Source: Oceanimonas baumannii
GTDB lineage: Bacteria; Pseudomonadota; Gammaproteobacteria; Enterobacterales; Aeromonadaceae
Direction of reading: 5' to 3'
Assembly: GCF_002245495.1 (NCBI RefSeq)
Contig: NZ_NQJF01000019.1
Location: 1-48,376, forward strand
DNA length: 48,376 nt
Shown: in pieces, positions 26,271 to 33,934 of the stretch
Layout: each line of letters begins with the position of its first letter
How positions within the stretch are numbered: position 1 is the stretch's first letter
Made by a program: the position numbers and the translations under genes
The notes under the pieces: generated by a model
Told to the model about the DNA's origin: nothing
Seen by the model: only the letters and a program-made list of their open reading frames with translations
Database searches by the model: none

Positions 26271-26384
26271 TTAGGCTTTTTTCAGCGCTTTCTTCAGCTT
26301 TTTCAGTTTGCCTTCGTGCTTGGCAATTTTCGCCTTGCGTGATTTGATGGCTTGCTTCAGCTTTTTGGTATCAGCCTTGCTCAT
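26271..26384 (-). CDS. 37-residue lysine-rich peptide, unknown function
   Basis: A short open frame with good gene signals: ATG at 26384, GGAGAA about seven bases upstream, TAA stop and its own minus-strand terminator. The 37 residues include 15 lysines and one arginine, almost no acids, and spaced Leu/Ile (L9, I13, I20, L27, L30, L34) that would give an amphipathic helix or short coiled coil. It opens MSKADTKKLKQAIK and ends KKLKKALKKA. Such a peptide could bind nucleic acid, an acidic protein or a membrane. I do not recognise the family. Two palindromes lie 40-78 bases upstream of the start. Confidence 0.75.
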   Translation of the reverse strand: MSKADTKKLKQAIKSRKAKIAKHEGKLKKLKKALKKA

Positions 26385-26423
26385 TATCGTTCTCCTTATC
26401 GATGGCGCGAACGCCCGTTAATG

Positions 26424-26462
26424 GAACCCCAGGGTTCACTACGTGATTGAACCGCCTGGTTC
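26424..26462. promoter_or_regulatory. pair of GAACC-N4-GGTTC palindromes
   Basis: Two sites of the same form: GAACC-CCAG-GGTTC at 26424-26437 and GAACC-GCCT-GGTTC at 26449-26462. The second extends to ATTGAACC/GGTTCAAT (26446-26465). Centres are 25 bases apart. They lie between the ribbon-helix-helix-like gene and the lysine-rich peptide gene, upstream of the latter on the minus strand. No T tract follows, so operators are more likely than terminators. The second covers the stop codon of the upstream gene. Confidence 0.6.
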
Positions 26463-26715
26463 AATGTTGATTCTGTTCGGCTTCTTGGGCAGGTGAGTGA
26501 CGCGCCACAAAGTCACGCATAAAGCGACGTATTTCACGTGCGGCGCTGGTATCCAGCGCTTCGCACAGGCTAATAAACGCATCTCTTTCTTCGCCGTTAA
26601 CGCGCAGAACCAGCTGACTGTCTTTTCTGCTTTTCTTGTTCCGGCCCTGCTTGCTGCGAAGATTACTCACCGTGAGTCCAAATTGTAATGCAATGTATAT
26701 ACACCATACATACAC
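26461..26715 (-). CDS. small ribbon-helix-helix-like protein
   Basis: An 84-residue basic protein. After a lysine/arginine-rich segment (SKQGRNKKSRKDS) there is a likely ribbon-helix-helix: strand QLVLRVNGEERDAF, helix ISLCEALDTS, helix AAREIRRFMRDFVARH. Proteins of this form are DNA-binding dimers, often autoregulators or antitoxins. Two starts are possible: ATG 26715, with AGAGG eight bases upstream, or GTG 26670, which removes 15 hydrophobic residues and gives a protein starting at SNLRSKQG. The fold does not depend on the choice. No toxin-like partner is obvious; the next minus-strand gene is the lysine-rich peptide. Confidence 0.65.
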   Translation of the reverse strand: MYVWCIYIALQFGLTVSNLRSKQGRNKKSRKDSQLVLRVNGEERDAFISLCEALDTSAAREIRRFMRDFVARHSPAQEAEQNQH

Positions 26716-26761
26716 GGAGCCTCTTTTGAAAATGAAACTTTTATGACAGTTTTGTTTCAGT

Positions 26762-28978
26762 TTAATGAATTTCGCCGTGGTTTCTGGTTTTTTCCTTGCT
26801 GGATGGTGGTTGTTTACCGGCGGTAAACCTCAGCAGCCGCAGGGCATTGAGGGTCACCAGAGCGGTGGCGCCGGTGTCTGCCAGTACCGCCAGCCAGAGC
26901 CCGGTGACACCTGTAATGCTGGTCACCAGGAAGATAGCCTTCAGTCCCAGCGCCAGGGTGATGTTCTGGCGGATATTGGCGCTGGTGGCTCTGGACAAGT
27001 GGATGGCATCGGCCAGTGCGGTGAGCCGGTTGTGGGTCAGAGCGGCGTCAGCGCTGTCCAGTGCCACATCGGTACCCTGTCCCATGGCGATGCCGACACT
27101 GGCCTGCCTGAGTGCAGGAGCATCATTAATGCCGTCTCCCACCATGCCAAGGACGTGCTGTTTGCTGAGCCGGGTTATTTCCTGCAGCTTATGTTCGGGT
27201 TTGAGTCCTGCGCGGTAATCCATACCCAGTTCGGCGGCAATATGCCGTGCCGTCAGCTCATGATCTCCGGTCAGCATCAGGCTTTTCACTCCCAGGCCGT
27301 GCAATGCCGTCAGGGCCGCTCCGGCATCACGACGCAGGGGATCCTGCAGTGCGAACAGGGCGGCGACCCGTTCATCGACCACCAGTACCACCAGGGTGCA
27401 GGCAGCGGCCCGTAACCGTTCTATGTCTGCAGCCTGAGCGGGAGTAAACATGCTGTGATTAAGATGATCCGGTGAGCAGATAAGCAGCGGCCGGCCCTGC
27501 CATTCGCTTTGGATGCCGGCACCGGGCAGGGTGTGCTTCTCGCCGGTTTCAATGGCCTCAACGTTTTCGGTGGCGGCAGTATTGACCAGTGCTTTGGCCA
27601 GTGGATGGTGCGATCCGCTTTCCAGTCCAGCTGCCAGCGCCAGTACCTGGCTGCGCTCGAAGGAATCATACAGGCACATTTCGCGCAGCACCGGTTGCCC
27701 TTGGGTCAGGGTGCCGGTTTTGTCAAAGGTCAGCATATCCACCTTACCCAATTGCTCCAGGGCCGCTCCTCCCTTGATCAGCACACCCATGCGGGTGGCG
27801 GCAGCCAGGGCGGAGGTGACGGCTGCCGGAGTGCTGATGACCAGAGCGCAGGGGCAGCCGATCAGCAGCAGCACCAGGCCCCGGTAAGTCCAGGTTTCCC
27901 AGTCGGCACCCAGCCCTAACGGGGGGAGTACTGCGACCAGGATGGCGATGACGATCATGGCCGGGGTATACCAGCGGCTGAAGCGATCGATAAAACGGGC
28001 GATAGGGGCTCGATTTGCATCGGCTTCTTCCATAAGGTGGAGAATCCGGTCCAGCGTGCTGTTACCTGGCTGCGAAGACACTCTGATACGCACTGCTTTG
28101 TCCACCACCAGGCTGCCTGCCGCCAGTCTGTCGCCGCTGTCATGCTCGACGGGCATTGACTCGCCGGTAATGGCGCTTTCATCAAAGGATGCCCGGGTAT
28201 TCAGCAAGATGCCGTCGGCGGGCAGCCGGCCGCCGGGGTGTATTTCTATTTCGTCACCGGGTTTCAGTTCACTGACGGGCACATCTTCGGTGCCATGGGG
28301 CATGATCCGCCTGGCTTGCTCCGGTACCAGCGACATCAGGGTTTTGACTCCCTGACGGGCGCGGCCTGCCGCCAGGCTCTCCAGTTTTTCGCCAATGGCA
28401 AACAGCAGCAGTACCATGGCGGCCTCGGCGGTTTCTCCGAGAAACAGCGCTCCCGTTGCGGCTACTGTCATCAGCATTTCAATGGAAAAAGGGGAACCGC
28501 TGTGTGCCAGTCGCCAGGCCTGGCGCGCAATGGGGATCAGGCCCCAGAGGGTGGCCAGCGTAAACAGCCAGAGTGCGCTCTCGGGTCGCCATAACTGGGT
28601 GGCACCGGCCAGCAGCATCAGCAACAGCAGGCTCAGCAAGGCGAAATGATGTTTCCAGAAAGGAGTCTCTGCAGCCAGCGCTGCCTGCTCATTAAAGGGG
28701 GTAAAACCGGTGGCGTGAATGGCCCGCACTACCTGTTCCCGGTTACCTTCAGCGGTAAGCTGTACGCTCAGCCGCTCTGTGGCAAAGTGAACATCGGCAC
28801 GGTAAACACCGGGCAGACGGCGTACGGCGGTTTCTATTTTTCCGGCACAGCTTGGACAGTCCATGCCGTGAATACGCCAGCGGTGCTCTGTGGTGCTGGC
28901 GTCCGGCAAGCCGTTGCCGGGGTTCTTGCCAGTGGTAACTGGCTGATGGTGTGTCTGAGGATCACAACAATGACTCAT
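26762..28978 (-). CDS. zntA: Zn(II)/Cd(II)/Pb(II)-exporting P1B-type ATPase ZntA
   Basis: A 738-residue inner-membrane metal pump. Order of elements: a His/Cys-rich N-tail (SHCCDPQTHHQP), a heavy-metal-associated domain with GMDCPSC (C41, C44), two helices, the actuator TGES loop, the membrane CPC motif (IGCPCALVIS), the phosphorylation site DKTGTLT, the HP locus (SGSHHPLAKAL) and the hinge GDGINDAPAL. This is the ZntA/CadA branch. The ATG at 28978 has AAAGGAG upstream; a frame 18 codons longer would run through the promoter. A weak hairpin (TGAAAC/GTTTCA then TTTT on the minus strand) follows the stop. Confidence 0.94.
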   Translation of the reverse strand: MSHCCDPQTHHQPVTTGKNPGNGLPDASTTEHRWRIHGMDCPSCAGKIETAVRRLPGVYRADVHFATERLSVQLTAEGNREQVVRAIHATGFTPFNEQAALAAETPFWKHHFALLSLLLLMLLAGATQLWRPESALWLFTLATLWGLIPIARQAWRLAHSGSPFSIEMLMTVAATGALFLGETAEAAMVLLLFAIGEKLESLAAGRARQGVKTLMSLVPEQARRIMPHGTEDVPVSELKPGDEIEIHPGGRLPADGILLNTRASFDESAITGESMPVEHDSGDRLAAGSLVVDKAVRIRVSSQPGNSTLDRILHLMEEADANRAPIARFIDRFSRWYTPAMIVIAILVAVLPPLGLGADWETWTYRGLVLLLIGCPCALVISTPAAVTSALAAATRMGVLIKGGAALEQLGKVDMLTFDKTGTLTQGQPVLREMCLYDSFERSQVLALAAGLESGSHHPLAKALVNTAATENVEAIETGEKHTLPGAGIQSEWQGRPLLICSPDHLNHSMFTPAQAADIERLRAAACTLVVLVVDERVAALFALQDPLRRDAGAALTALHGLGVKSLMLTGDHELTARHIAAELGMDYRAGLKPEHKLQEITRLSKQHVLGMVGDGINDAPALRQASVGIAMGQGTDVALDSADAALTHNRLTALADAIHLSRATSANIRQNITLALGLKAIFLVTSITGVTGLWLAVLADTGATALVTLNALRLLRFTAGKQPPSSKEKTRNHGEIH

Positions 28979-29007
28979 GGTTTGCTCCTTTGGAATGCAC
29001 TGAACAG

Positions 29008-29039
29008 AGTGTAAACCCTGGAGTTTGGTCAAGAGTCAA
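29008..29039 (-). promoter_or_regulatory. MerR-type promoter of zntA with a 20-bp spacer
   Basis: On the minus strand: -35 TTGACT (29034-29039), 20-base spacer, -10 TACACT (29008-29013). The spacer region holds an imperfect dyad, ACTCTTGACCA/AACTCCAGGGT, like ZntR/CadR/PbrR sites. An overlong 19-20 base spacer with a central dyad is the mark of promoters activated by MerR-family metal sensors. The regulator gene is not in this window. Confidence 0.75.
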
Positions 29040-29050
29040 TGGCGGTTATA

Positions 29051-29084
29051 AAAAAAGAAGGCACCGTCGGGTGCCTTCTTTTTT
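29051..29084. terminator. bidirectional terminator between metY and zntA
   Basis: Stem GAAGGCACC/GGTGCCTTC with a GTCG loop, flanked by AAAAAA and TTTTTT. On the minus strand it ends metY transcription just before the zntA promoter. Confidence 0.9.
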
Positions 29085-29171
29085 CTTGCCAGGGAGCTTG
29101 CTGGCAGCGGCCGTTTCATCAGGAAGTCTGACGCGGACCGGCGGTGTGCGACGACTGAGGCGCGGGATGAA

Positions 29172-30440
29172 TTACGCCTGCAGTGCCTGCTCCAGATCGG
29201 CAATGATGTCGTCAGCGTGTTCAATGCCGATGGACAGCCGGATCATTTCCGGTTTCACCCCGGCCTGAGCCTGTTCGGCGGCACTCATCTGACGGTGGGT
29301 GGTGGAAGCCGGATGACAGGCCAGAGACTTGGTGTCACCGATGTTGACCAGCCGTTTGATAAGCTGGAGTGCATCATAGAAACGTACGCCGGCTTCGTAG
29401 CCGCCCTTGAGGCCGAACGACATGATGGCCGACGGCTTGCCGTTCATGAATTGCTGAGCACGTTCATAATCCGGATGGTTTTCCAGGCCGGCATAGTTCA
29501 CCCAGTCTACCGCTGCATGGTTCTGCAGGAACTCGGCCACTTTAAAGGTGTTTTCTACATGGCGTTCCATGCGCAGAGGCAGGGTCTCGAGTCCCTGCAT
29601 CAGCAAAAAGGCGTTGAGCGGTGCCAGAGCGCTGCCGGTGTTACGCAGCGGCACGGTACGGGCGCGGGCAATAAAGGCGGCAGGGCCGAAGGCCTCGTTA
29701 TAAACCACGCCGTGATAGGCCGCTTCCGGGTTACTGAACTGAGGGAAGCGTGCTTTGTGCTCGGCCCAGGGGAACTTGCCACTGTCCACAATAATGCCGC
29801 CGAGGGAGTTGCCGTGGCCGCCGATGTATTTGGTGAGCGAGTGCACGACGATATCGGCACCGTGTTCAATAGGTTTGCACAGCACCGGGGTGGCTACGGT
29901 GTTATCCACCACCAGAGGCACGCCTTCGGCATGGGCCACCTCGGCCAGACCGCGGATGTCGGCCACGTTGCCAGCCGGGTTGCCGATGCTTTCGCAGTAT
30001 ACCGCTTTGGTATTGGCATCGATCAGTTTGGCGATGGCCGCCGGGCTGGCATCTTCGGCAAAGCGTACTTCAATGCCCATATCGGGCAGCATGTGTGCCA
30101 GCAGGGTGTAAGTGCCGCCATAAAGCTGAGGGGTAGTGACGATGTTATCGCCGCTCTTGGCCAGCGTGATCAGTGCATAATGAATGGCGGCGCTGCCTGC
30201 GGATACCACCAGGCCGGCGATGCCGCCTTCCAGCGCGGCCACGCGTTTTTCCAGCACGTCGTTGGTGGGGTTCATAATGCGGGTATAAATGTTGCCCGGC
30301 ACTTCCAGGTTGAACAGATCGGCACCGTGTTGCGCGCTTTCGAATTCATAGGCCACGGTCTGGTAAATAGGAGTAGCCACCGCTCTGGTGGTGGGGTCGG
30401 TGGTGTAGCCGTGGTGTATGGCCAGCGTTGCGTCTTTCAT
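29172..30440 (-). CDS. metY: O-acetylhomoserine sulfhydrylase (aminocarboxypropyltransferase)
   Basis: A 422-residue PLP enzyme of the Cys/Met metabolism family making homocysteine from O-acetylhomoserine and sulfide. Signatures: TPIYQTVAYEF near residue 23, NIYTRIMNPTNDVLEKRVAALEGG near 50, VDNTVATPVLCKPIEHGADIVVHSLTKYIGGHGN near 177, with the PLP lysine in SLTKYIGGHG, and SLACHPASTTHRQ near 373. The length matches MetY and exceeds MetB/MetC (about 390). No met boxes were seen upstream. It could supply homocysteine for methionine synthesis, where metE is broken and metF intact. Confidence 0.93.
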   Translation of the reverse strand: MKDATLAIHHGYTTDPTTRAVATPIYQTVAYEFESAQHGADLFNLEVPGNIYTRIMNPTNDVLEKRVAALEGGIAGLVVSAGSAAIHYALITLAKSGDNIVTTPQLYGGTYTLLAHMLPDMGIEVRFAEDASPAAIAKLIDANTKAVYCESIGNPAGNVADIRGLAEVAHAEGVPLVVDNTVATPVLCKPIEHGADIVVHSLTKYIGGHGNSLGGIIVDSGKFPWAEHKARFPQFSNPEAAYHGVVYNEAFGPAAFIARARTVPLRNTGSALAPLNAFLLMQGLETLPLRMERHVENTFKVAEFLQNHAAVDWVNYAGLENHPDYERAQQFMNGKPSAIMSFGLKGGYEAGVRFYDALQLIKRLVNIGDTKSLACHPASTTHRQMSAAEQAQAGVKPEMIRLSIGIEHADDIIADLEQALQA

Positions 30441-30513
30441 GGGGGGCGTCCTTGTATTTCATTCGAAGCCCATCAATGTAGGCAGTTTGCCGGAGGGTGT
30501 AAAGACCGGGTGT

Positions 30514-30540
30514 GCCGGGTCGGTGCATCGCTGACCCGGC
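30514..30540. repeat. stem-loop between the sensor kinase gene and metY
   Basis: Perfect 8-bp arms GCCGGGTC (30514-30521) and GACCCGGC (30533-30540) with an 11-base loop and no T tract. It lies after the kinase stop on the minus strand and may be a weak terminator or a processing site ahead of metY. Confidence 0.45.
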
Positions 30541-30576
30541 TGACGCCACGGTGCCGGCCGGCAGAAGTGATGATGG

Positions 30577-31947
30577 TTAATGCGGCAGGATGACGGTGGC
30601 CAGCAGGCCGCCGCGGGAGTGGTTGGCCAGGTGCAGTTCACCGCCGTGCTGGTGAATAAGGGTGCGGGCAATGGCCAGGCCCAGGCCGATGCTGCCGTCT
30701 TCCAGGTTGCGGGCACTGTCAAGGCGGGTAAAGGGTTTGAATACTTCTTCCAGCTGATCGTCGGCAATGCCCGGGCCGAAATCGCGGATCAGAATGCGGA
30801 TATGACCGGGTTCATCGAGCAGGCGCACTTCCACTCGCTCGCCATACTTAATGCCGTTTTCCAGCAGATTCTGCAGTGCCCGGCGCAGGGCCTGGCTGCG
30901 GCCACGAAACAGAATGGGTTCACGCTCCTCAAGGCTGACCAGGTGGCCGGCATCCTGCAGATCGTCACACAGGCTTTGCACCAGACTGGACAAATCCAGA
31001 TCGCGCATGGGCTCGTCCTGAGCGTCGTCCCGGGCGAATCGCAAGGTGGCATTAAGCATTTGCTCCATGCGTTTCAGCCCCTGTTGCAGTTTGTGCTTGT
31101 CTTCTCCCTCGGGCAAAAACTCGCAGCGCAGTTGCAGGCTGGTCAGGGGCGTACGCAGATCGTGGGAAATGGCCGCCAGCATGCGGGTTCGGTCGGTAAC
31201 AAAGCGATCCAGTCGTTCCTGCATGCGGTTAAAGGCCGACAGGGTGTCACGGATTTCGCTTGGTCCGGTTTCCGGCAGCGGATTGACCTTGTCACCCCGG
31301 CCCAGGCGCTCGGCGCGCCGGGCCAGTTGCTTGAGCGGCTGTGTGGTGCGTTGCAGCAGCCAGATCATCAGGCCCGTCAGCAGGGCTGCCAGCAAGATCA
31401 GGGACAATATGGCCTTAACTGACCAGCCCGGGCTGTCGGCATCCACCAGAGAAGTAAAATGCAGCCAGCGGCCGTCGCTCAGTTCAATGCCGCCATAAAG
31501 GCGAATATCGGGGCGACGGGTGTGGGGAGGATAGCGATGGCGTCGTTCGGACGGCGGCGGCAGGGCCTGGCCCTGGCCGGTCTCGGCATTAATACGAATG
31601 TCCAGTTCCGGCGCATAATCCAGCCGGCTACGTACAATATGTTCAAAAAGACGGCTGCGCTCCCCGTCAGTCGGTACCTGGCGGCTAAGGCTCAGCAGCA
31701 GGGTTTCGCTACGGCTGGCCCGCAAAATTTCCCGGTGTAGTTCGGGAGGTGACTGATGCAGCAGCCTGGTGACCGCCATCAGTCGCTGCAGGGTAAAGCG
31801 GCTGTTCACCAGCCCCAGTGTTTCTTCCCGTTCCAGCCGGTAGATTTGCAGGCTGACCAGCTGTACTAGTACCAGCGCACACAGGGCCACCAGAATGATT
31901 TGTCCGGTCAGACTGCCCAGCCAGTAGCGGAGCCGATCAGTCTTCAT
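30577..31947 (-). CDS. sensor histidine kinase (EnvZ-like architecture)
   Basis: A 456-residue inner-membrane kinase. A transmembrane helix at about residues 14-34 and a second at 177-198 enclose a periplasmic sensor of about 140 residues. HAMP follows (TTQPLKQLARRAERLG), then the dimerisation helix with the phospho-acceptor H262 (AAISHDLRTPLTSL), the N box (LQNLLENGIKYG) and G boxes (DFGPGIAD, GSIGLGLAIA). The ATG at 31947 overlaps the regulator's stop by 11 bases. It pairs with the OmpR-type regulator upstream. The signal is not known; the divergent His/Met-rich Spy-like gene hints at metal or envelope stress. Confidence 0.9.
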   Translation of the reverse strand: MKTDRLRYWLGSLTGQIILVALCALVLVQLVSLQIYRLEREETLGLVNSRFTLQRLMAVTRLLHQSPPELHREILRASRSETLLLSLSRQVPTDGERSRLFEHIVRSRLDYAPELDIRINAETGQGQALPPPSERRHRYPPHTRRPDIRLYGGIELSDGRWLHFTSLVDADSPGWSVKAILSLILLAALLTGLMIWLLQRTTQPLKQLARRAERLGRGDKVNPLPETGPSEIRDTLSAFNRMQERLDRFVTDRTRMLAAISHDLRTPLTSLQLRCEFLPEGEDKHKLQQGLKRMEQMLNATLRFARDDAQDEPMRDLDLSSLVQSLCDDLQDAGHLVSLEEREPILFRGRSQALRRALQNLLENGIKYGERVEVRLLDEPGHIRILIRDFGPGIADDQLEEVFKPFTRLDSARNLEDGSIGLGLAIARTLIHQHGGELHLANHSRGGLLATVILPH

Positions 31948-32662
31948 GATGCACCTCGGCAGCCAGCATATAGCCACCTCCCCAGATGGTTTTAATCAGT
32001 TCGGGGTTTCTGGAGTCGGTTTCCAGCTTGCGCCGCAGCCGGCTGACCAGGGTATCGATAGCCCGGTCAAAAGCCTGCGCTTCCCGGCCCCGGGCCAGAT
32101 CCAGCAATTGATCCCTGCTCAGCACTCTGTTCGGATGTTGAGTGAACACCCGGAGTAAGTCGAATTCGGCGGTGCTCAGACTGATGGTGACCCCTTGCTG
32201 ACTGGTCAGCTCACGCCGTGCCGTGTCCAGCAGCCAGTGGCCAAAACGCAGCTTCTGCGGCATGTCGGTGCCGGTGGGCTGCTCACCGCCGGACTGGCGG
32301 CGCAGGACGGCCTTGATGCGTGCCAGTAATTCACGGGGGTTGAACGGTTTGGGCAGATAATCGTCGGCACCCATTTCCAGGCCCACAATACGGTCGGTAT
32401 CTTCGCCCATGGCGGTCAGCATGATGATGGGAACATTGTTGCCTTTGCCCCGCAGCTCCCGGCACAGAGTCAGGCCATCATCACCGGGGAGCATTAAATC
32501 CAGAATAATCAGGTCCGGCTGGTGGCGGAGCAGATGCTGGCGCATGGCGTTGCCGTCGCGTACGCCATGTACCTTGTAACCATGCTGCTCCAGAAAGCGG
32601 CTGAGCAAATCGCGAATCTCGCCATGATCATCCACCACCAGTAACTCTTTGCCCTTGTTCAT
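31937..32662 (-). CDS. OmpR-family response regulator
   Basis: A 241-residue regulator. The receiver domain has the acidic pocket D11/D12, the phospho-acceptor D55 (IILDLMLPGDDG), T83 and K105 (YLPKPFNPREL). The C-terminal winged-helix DNA-binding domain includes LARGREAQAFDRAIDTLVSRLRRKLE and the wing TIWGGGYML. It resembles OmpR more than CpxR. AGGAG lies seven bases before the ATG. It is the first gene of the regulator-kinase pair and is divergent from the Spy-like gene, its likely target. Confidence 0.92.
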   Translation of the reverse strand: MNKGKELLVVDDHGEIRDLLSRFLEQHGYKVHGVRDGNAMRQHLLRHQPDLIILDLMLPGDDGLTLCRELRGKGNNVPIIMLTAMGEDTDRIVGLEMGADDYLPKPFNPRELLARIKAVLRRQSGGEQPTGTDMPQKLRFGHWLLDTARRELTSQQGVTISLSTAEFDLLRVFTQHPNRVLSRDQLLDLARGREAQAFDRAIDTLVSRLRRKLETDSRNPELIKTIWGGGYMLAAEVHHED

Positions 32663-32719
32663 TTCGGATCTCCTGCCATGTCCGGCTCAGTATAAGTGCA
32701 GGCCACAGAGAAATAATGT

Positions 32720-32785
32720 CAAAGTGTGTCATGGCGTTGTGCTGTGACACTTTGTTGCAAACGGGTGTGCTGCCGACACACTTTA
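32720..32785. promoter_or_regulatory. three GACAC(AC)TTT repeats, probable response-regulator sites
   Basis: Three related elements: TGACACACTTTG on the minus strand (32720-32731), TGACACTTTG at 32745-32754 and GACACACTTTA at 32775-32785 on the plus strand. They lie in the divergent region between the response regulator and the Spy-like gene, the last about 50 bases before the Spy-like start. The first two form an inverted pair. Confidence 0.55.
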
Positions 32786-32837
32786 CTGACAGGCAGCTGC
32801 TTTAATGACTAGTGTCAACCAACGAGAGGACATCATT

Positions 32838-33320
32838 ATGAAAACGCATCGTCATGCTTTATTGCTGGCTGCCACCCTGCTGGCTGTTCCTGCGCTGGTC
32901 AGCGCTCACGGCGGAAGGGGCCCGATGATGGATGAAAACACCGGTGAACGCATGGGGCCCGGACGGGAGCATGTCCAGGAGCATATGGGGCCAGGTCATC
33001 ATGAATGGGGACATGATGGCAAGCGCCATCATGGCGGCAGACAGATGGAGCCGGCCCGGTTTGAGCAGCGGCTGAAGGCTCGCATGGAAAAACTGGACTC
33101 GCCCGAGCTCAAAGCCCAGTATCTTGCCACCCAAAAGGCCCGTCTCGATATGATGGAGCAAAACCTGAAACTGCACCGGCTGATGGCCGAAAACGAGGCC
33201 AGCAGTGAAACCAATGCCGAGCTGAAAACGGCCACTCTGGAAAAAATTGCCGCCGACAGCAAACTCAAGCAAGAAAAGCTCAGGCTGATGCGCGAAATGG
33301 TCAGCAAAATGGAAAACTGA
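32838..33320 (+). CDS. His/Met-rich Spy/CpxP-like periplasmic protein
   Basis: A 160-residue secreted protein. The signal peptide (MKTHRHALLLAATLLAVPAL) is cut near VSA-HGG. The next 50 residues are rich in histidine (eight), methionine (five) and glycine, suggesting metal binding. The rest is charged alpha-helix (RFEQRLKARMEKLDSPELKA and following), as in Spy/CpxP chaperone-like proteins, though I cannot see a clear LTxxQ repeat. GAGAGG lies about nine bases before the ATG; a frame 11 codons longer is less likely. Divergent from the two-component genes, as cpxP is from cpxRA. The stop is two bases from the convergent asnC stop. Confidence 0.72.
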   Translation: MKTHRHALLLAATLLAVPALVSAHGGRGPMMDENTGERMGPGREHVQEHMGPGHHEWGHDGKRHHGGRQMEPARFEQRLKARMEKLDSPELKAQYLATQKARLDMMEQNLKLHRLMAENEASSETNAELKTATLEKIAADSKLKQEKLRLMREMVSKMEN

Positions 33321-33321
33321 A

Positions 33322-33798
33322 TCAGGGCGTGACGTCCCGATCAATCGGCTGCTGCAGCGAGATCAGTGTTTCGGTGGACTGAATTTCCTCAATGGGCTGC
33401 AGCCGGTGAATCAGTACCTGCTGCAACTCGTCGATGGAGTGGGTCATGACCTTGATAAAGATGTTGTAGTGGCCAGTGGTGTAGTAGGCCTCGACTACTT
33501 CTTCCAGCGCCTCCAGCTGAGCCAGCGCCCGCGGATAGTCCCGGGCGCTTTTTAGTATGATGCCGATAAAGCAGCAGACGTCATACCCCAGCTTCTTGGC
33601 GTTTACCTGCACCCTGGTACCTTCAATAATTCCTGCCTGTTTCATTTTTTCCACCCGCACGTGGATGGTTCCGGGACTGACACCAAAACGTTTAGCCAGT
33701 TCGGCATAGGGTGTGCGTGCATTGTCCATCAGGGCCATCAGGATGGATTTGTCCAGATTGTCGATTCGGTAATGAACGTCGCCTTTTTCCATGTGCAT
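33322..33798 (-). CDS. asnC: Lrp/AsnC-family regulator AsnC
   Basis: A 158-residue regulator. The N-terminal HTH is IDNLDKSILMALMDNARTPYAELAKRFGVSPGTIHVRVEKMKQAGII, and the RAM ligand domain follows with GYDVCCFIGIILKSARDYPRAL and EAYYTTGHYNIFIKVM. It is very close to E. coli AsnC, which activates asnA when asparagine is low. It is divergent from asnA, as in E. coli. AAGGAA is seven bases before the ATG. Its 3' end nearly touches the Spy-like gene. Confidence 0.93.
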   Translation of the reverse strand: MHMEKGDVHYRIDNLDKSILMALMDNARTPYAELAKRFGVSPGTIHVRVEKMKQAGIIEGTRVQVNAKKLGYDVCCFIGIILKSARDYPRALAQLEALEEVVEAYYTTGHYNIFIKVMTHSIDELQQVLIHRLQPIEEIQSTETLISLQQPIDRDVTP

Positions 33799-33885
33799 TT
33801 GAATATTCCTTAAAAAAAGTGGTTTATTTTGATGAATTTAATTCTGTAATTGAGTTTTTTCCACTAGTTATTGAATTTCATGTTC

Positions 33886-33901
33886 GAATGCCTGAGTATT
33901 C
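33886..33901. promoter_or_regulatory. possible AsnC site upstream of asnA
   Basis: GAAT-N8-ATTC in the asnC-asnA intergenic region, 34 bases before the asnA start. Lrp-family proteins bind loose AT-rich dyads of about 15 bases, so this is only a candidate. Confidence 0.3.
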
Positions 33902-33934
33902 ATCAAAACCAATCAGCAACTCCAGGTGGATGAG

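Noticed and set aside
26461..26715. Toxin-antitoxin pair made of the ribbon-helix-helix-like protein and the lysine-rich peptide
   Set aside because: The gene order and operator pair are suggestive, but the peptide shows no toxin motif or hydrophobic helix and the genes are separated by about 75 bases. Left as an open regulator-peptide unit.
29217..30593. 458-codon open frame on the plus strand opposite metY
   Set aside because: It is exactly antisense to a clear metY with strong motifs. Long antisense frames are common in GC-rich genes with this codon use; it has no recognisable domain.
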